DNA from: Plectrocnemia conspersa
Lineage: Eukaryota > Arthropoda > Insecta > Trichoptera > Polycentropodidae
Assembly: GCA_009617715.1 (NCBI GenBank)
Contig: VTFK01000055.1
Span: 186,001-250,000 of the forward strand
Length of the DNA stretch: 64,000 nt
Direction of reading: 5' to 3'
A model generated the notes under the pieces. It was given only the letters and a program-made list of their open reading frames with translations, ran no database searches and was not told the origin of the DNA. Positions 59,471-64,000 of this stretch are shown here, in pieces. The position numbers and the translations under genes were made by a program. The first letter of the stretch is position 1. Every line of letters begins with the position of its first letter.

Positions 59471-61304
59471 CCTTTACTTTGTTAAGCAAGGGCGCTGATT
59501 TCCGACAAGGGTATGCGCTTAGACGTTAAGGAATATACTAAAAGAAAATAATAATGAAAACAGAAAAATATTCATATTATGACAGATTGCAAATCTATCA
59601 ATTTTAATTGCATATTTACAGCAACCTCATTAGGATATACTGCAAATTAATTTTGGAATAAAATGGACCTTTTTTCATATTAACAAAAATCTTTAAACCG
59701 CGCATGTAGCTCGTTTTCTAAAAATACAATTTTTTCAATTCAACATTGAGTTGAAAATGTAAATTTTTTTCTGTAAATTTTTGCAAGACTGAAAACATGA
59801 AAAATTATTTTGCTGCAACTGTTTCTTGAAGAGAAATATTTTTGTTTGAAATGCTATAATATGGAAAAAGAGTTCATGTACAAGTTTTCCTTTACCTTGT
59901 AAGTTTAATATGTCCACTTATGTTAGTCAAAAATGCTAGATCTCACAACGACAAAGGATCTGAAAGTTCTGGAACTTGCCTTGATTTTTCAGTCATAAAT
60001 ATATCAAATTTTTTTCGTAGCTTTTCTGCGGCTCAACCATCGCACTTCAGTATGGTACATTAAATCGCCATACTTAGATTGCATCTTAAAATATGCACTA
60101 ATTGTATTGAATACATATTTTAGTCTTTTTAATGTTTAACGCTAAAAATTATTTTCCGTAAGTCAAATAAAAAAAAAGTAAACAGCTGCAAAAAATATTT
60201 TTAAGATTAGGATTTTAGCACCCTCTGACATGTTTTGACAATATTTTGCGTGATTTTAATAATTATGCAGAACTTGGCAGGGCACACATTTAATTTAAAA
60301 AAAAAAGATTTTTTAAACATAGTTAAATCACAGTATTTTAATTCTACAATAATGATAATTCACATGTCGCAGATCAAGTTAAACTATTTGGTATTTGGAT
60401 GACTGCTTTAAGCTGAACCTTCTCTAGGTAGCTCTGATTGGTACGAGTTTGTTTGTTATCTAATTAACTTTAAAACTAAAGCACAATGGTATTCTCAATC
60501 AATTTATTTAATTCAGTACGACAATATTTTAGCATATATACCATTAAAATAAAGTAAATTCTAATGAGTTAATCTCGATGTTTCAGATCATAACCATAAT
60601 TTTATTTTGTCTAATAAAATTTTTGTTAGACCGTATACTGTGCAACTGTAATTAAAAATCAGTAAAATTTTGCAACATCTTCATTCTATGAAATATGAAT
60701 TCGGGGGATGTTTTAGTACCTGATCAAATGGGATATGCAGCGACTCTTACATTATGCACTTTTACTGTTTGTTACTTAAAGTGTGATCTCTTGATTTTTG
60801 TGTGTTTACGTGGTTTTAAAACTGTATTCAATAAATGAATACTATATAATAAATTTTGATTTTTAAAAAAACATTCAAGACACAAAAATATATAAATTAT
60901 TTTTATGATTTACTATTTTATTAGCAGAGATAAGAGGTGGTCCCAGCATTACAAACACATGGATAAGCTATTTAATAAAATTTAAAATTTTCTTTATATT
61001 AAACCAAGTATCAATGTTTCTGCAAAAAAATATTTATTTAAAAAAATATCAATTTTGTTGGTCATAAACAATCAAAATTATAAGCTTTTGTTAATGTATC
61101 ATACAGAGTTTTGCTTTCTTTGCTAGAGATTTTTTGACATATTTTATAATAAATAAATATTTATTTTAAAAATTGATTATTTATTATATCTATTGGGTTG
61201 TACGAAGTTGTTTTTTGTTTTTACATACATATATGTTCTAATTTGTATTGTAAAAAAACAGTTACTATGTTTAAGGAACATAAATAGCACTGTAATAAGT
61301 GAGT
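59471..61304. other. AT-rich stretch, nothing recognised
   Basis: Long A/T-rich DNA with only short chance frames. Confidence 0.45.
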
Positions 61305-61487
61305 ACAGTAGACTCCCCAATAACACGGTAAATTGGAGACGTGCTATTTGAAAGCCCGTTACTTTATGTGTGAGCGAGTGAAAGGGAAGATATCTCACCA
61401 CACGTGTCTGATTCGTACGTACGTATTGCAAAAAATTGTATGAGTATATTCAAGACTACACATACCCAATTTACCGTGTCATTGTAA
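61305..61487. mobile_element. Small foldback element (~180 bp)
   Basis: ACACGGTAAATTGG (61323-61336) is perfectly inverted at 61466-61479, with partial matching beyond on both sides. The left end CAGTAGACTCCCCAATAACA resembles the CAGTAGACTC type start of pogo/Tigger elements. Central DNA is unrelated and non-coding. No clear TA target duplication was confirmed. Confidence 0.5.
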
Positions 61488-62089
61488 AATATTTCCAAAG
61501 TAGTATAATGATTTTTGTGATTGTATTTGCTTATCCTTGCTGCATTTTTCATGACAATTTATAGAACGCATTTGTTTATTGACGTTCATTTTCCTGTCTA
61601 ATATGGCGTTAGCTTTTGGCGGATTCCTTTTTCCGTGCGCACTTTGTATTAACGATGCAACATGTAAAATTTTACGGCAGTGTCTTTCACGCTGTAATTG
61701 CCCAGTAACTATAATATTCTCTGTAATTTTAGTATAAAAACTATATTATTCAAATGCTTTTATTTCCGATTAAGTTAAGTGGCGATGAAATTAGCATTTA
61801 TGTGAAAATATTTTAATGTAATGTTTTTATTTTGTTAGCGCAATATTAACACCATAAATATAAGCAGCATCCATGTATCTTAAAAAAATAATATTAGTGC
61901 AAAATGGTTCATGAAAAAATAGCAAAGAATAATTACTTAATTAACATATGTTCTTCTGACATAGCTGAGTAAGTCAAAATCCATAATTCACTATATATTT
62001 CTTATTTTTTCAAAAGTAAGTCTTGAAGGACACGGAATATATTAATTTAAACTGAATTTAATCTTTAAAAATAAAAAAATGGTTTCGTT
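61488..62089. other. AT-rich stretch, nothing recognised
   Basis: A moderate-GC patch at 61600-61710 has no frame. Otherwise AT-rich. Confidence 0.4.
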
Positions 62090-62360
62090 GAGCTGTCATT
62101 GGCAATAAAATTCAGAGTTCTCAGCGTATAACGTTATGGCAAATTGCGTCCGATGCGAATAGCACTCTGGGACACCTAAACGCCGGCCAAATAATAAAAT
62201 GGCACAATGTTAAATAAAACACGTGTCATTATGTCGGGGGCATATTCCCACGGGCATGGGCATATAAAATGTATGCGCCAAGAGGGGCGGGAAACTGAGG
62301 GGGGCTTTTAAGCAAATGGAGGGGCTCCGTCGTTGGACCAGGTTACTTCAATTGTAATCT
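62090..62360. other. GC-richer island
   Basis: It contains ATGTCGGGGGCATATTCCCA, AAGAGGGGCGGGAAACTGAG and GGGGGGCTTTTAAGC. No coding frame. Confidence 0.4.
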
Positions 62361-62759
62361 CGATTTTTCGATTCGCTTTATTCTTGGCAAAAATTTAAAA
62401 AAATCTAATTAATCAATATGCAATAGCTCTATTTAATCTATCTTAAGTTAAGCTTTCAAAGCAGTAATTTAAAAATATTTAATTTACAATTCGAAGTGCA
62501 TCGTCTTATGCTGTTTTTTCAACTGTGATATATCAATGATATATATTTTTATATAAAAAAAATATTTGTATTATTTTAATGTGTCGTCCATTTACAGTCA
62601 AACTGCACATATTTATAAATAAATAAATAACTAAATTCAAACATTTTTTAACCTGCTTGATTAAGAAGATCTGAAGGCTATTTTGGTATCTTACAGCAAG
62701 ATTAAACAGAATAATTAATAGCTTTATATTGCAGACAAACATTCAAGAACTTCACGCAT

Positions 62760-63340
62760 CTTGCCTTATTTCAGTAATGGGATATCATATTACCACCCAC
62801 GCCGTTCATAATAGGATATAAGCACATGTACCAGCAAGAACCGTCGTGTCCCGTCGAGAACATTTCGAAAACTGTGTTCAAACCCATTTATTATTTATGC
62901 ACATATTTTCGCCGAAATTCGCCGTTTTTCTTCGAGCACGTCCCCTTTGGATCGTGCATACCACTTTTATAAAGATCTTCCGAAAGAATAGATAATAAAA
63001 CTGAGTTGTATGTAGATATAAATATCCAAACATATATAAGAGCTATGTGTGCGGCATCAAAACGCCACCAGACCCCGAGAAACTATATTAATTAACTTAA
63101 GTTGCGCGATAATTAAGTCGGGGTCCGGGCACAAAATAACTTTGATCCAATTATTTCGACGTCTTCGGATTGTACGCCGGTGGCGCCTCAAGACCGGAAT
63201 CCCACTTTAATTGAATGTCAAAGGCATATCAATTTGGTTAATGACTTACTATCCCTTCAAACTTGGCGTTGTTAAACCATCGCGATCGGATTAGGGCGAC
63301 CCTGTCCTCTGCGGCACGAAGAGGTTAAGCCAACTGACAA
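62760..63340. other. GC-richer island with ATTACCACCCAC
   Basis: ATTACCACCCAC lies at 62789-62800 followed by GCCG. Further on are CCGAGAAACTATATTAATTA, GATAATTAAGTCGGGGTCCG and GCCGGTGGCGCC words. No supported frame. Confidence 0.45.
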
Positions 63341-64000
63341 CTTGATCAACTGACAAGTTTAGAAGAATAAGATATTAATAAAATATACAAGAAATTCTAC
63401 TTCTACTATTTACTGCAATCTTCATTGGCAACTATCATTAAAAATATATGTATAAGAATAAGGTTTTTTAATTAATAAATAATGCAAAAAGGGATTGCAG
63501 TAATATGATATGAGGCAATAAAAGCAATAATATGTAATTGTTACAACAATGAATACAAATTTATTTTTTATATTTATTGATTCAAAATAAAACCATCAAC
63601 AAATTATAATTATATCGTCTAGTACAGCCTATACTTAGTGACAAAAAAATAACATTACATAATTTATTTATTTTAAAAACATACATTTTGCGCAATTTTT
63701 TCAAATACGTCTTCTATTTAAATATAATTATTGAAGCTCAATTATTGCTAATATTTAACACCAATGTTTAGTAAAGCATATTGTTTGGACTGAACTGAAA
63801 ATATGTCTAAATGAAGATAAAAATGTAAAACTTACTTCGCCAGCCATCCCTATCATAAAGAAAGAGCGCGGTCATTCTTCTGTCAACTGCTAGGTACGTT
63901 ATATCTGCCTGAGCGCATATACAAACATACAAAAATATCAAACATGTTAAACTATTTTTTTTTAATTTGCGCTGAAAAATCGGCCTTTAGGATTTTTTTT
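63341..64000. other. AT-rich right edge, nothing recognised
   Basis: No gene or repeat was recognised up to the window end. Confidence 0.45.

Noticed and set aside
1..64000. CRISPR arrays, rRNA genes, bacterial operons or viral insertions
   Set aside because: No regular spacer-repeat arrays, no conserved rRNA blocks, no ribosome binding sites or gene clusters, and no recognisable viral protein were seen.

Overview
This window looks like arthropod, probably insect, nuclear DNA. It is very AT-rich (roughly 30% GC by eye), has spliceosomal introns of 65 to 340 bp, carries RR-1 chitin-binding cuticle protein genes with an arthropod TATA plus TCAGT core promoter, and contains decayed piggyBac, hAT and non-LTR elements. 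A lepidopteran is my best guess; no single feature proves it. No bacterial gene, CRISPR array or rRNA was seen.

The window is gene-poor. Confidently called genes are two nearly identical RR-1 cuticle protein genes in convergent orientation (35095-35760 + and 38463-39134 -), lying on the arms of a ~1.4 kb inverted duplication, and two copies of a small two-exon F-box gene (28784-29225 + and 57522-58012 +). The upstream F-box copy carries a one-base deletion that truncates it; the downstream copy is intact at 141 aa. A GC-rich candidate first coding exon lies on the minus strand at 10943-10995, with no further exon found.

The rest has two layers. One is mobile-element debris: an hAT C-terminal relic, a piggyBac C-terminal zinc-finger relic, two non-LTR reverse-transcriptase relics, an 874-bp element with 46-bp inverted ends (44 of 46 matching), a foldback element with ~15-bp modules at both ends, four tRNA-like SINE heads, and several dispersed repeat families. 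One of these families has about seven fragments that overlap into a single LTR-like unit. The other layer is some twenty GC-richer islands of 150-600 bp, spaced every few kb in AT-rich sequence. Many contain GGGTGGG/CACCCACC words and TTAATTAA-type homeodomain words, and none shows a convincing coding frame. This resembles a regulatory gene desert or the long introns of a developmental gene, but conservation cannot be judged from one sequence.

Region by region: 1-10 kb holds repeats, a tandem duplication and a reverse-transcriptase relic; 10-13 kb the candidate exon, hAT relic and foldback element; 13-26 kb AT-rich DNA with islands; 26-34 kb LTR-like repeats, F-box copy 1, a large island and the piggyBac relic; 35-39 kb the cuticle gene pair; 41-46 kb a nested group of repeats and the 874-bp element; 47-57 kb islands; 57-58 kb F-box copy 2; 58-64 kb islands and AT-rich DNA.
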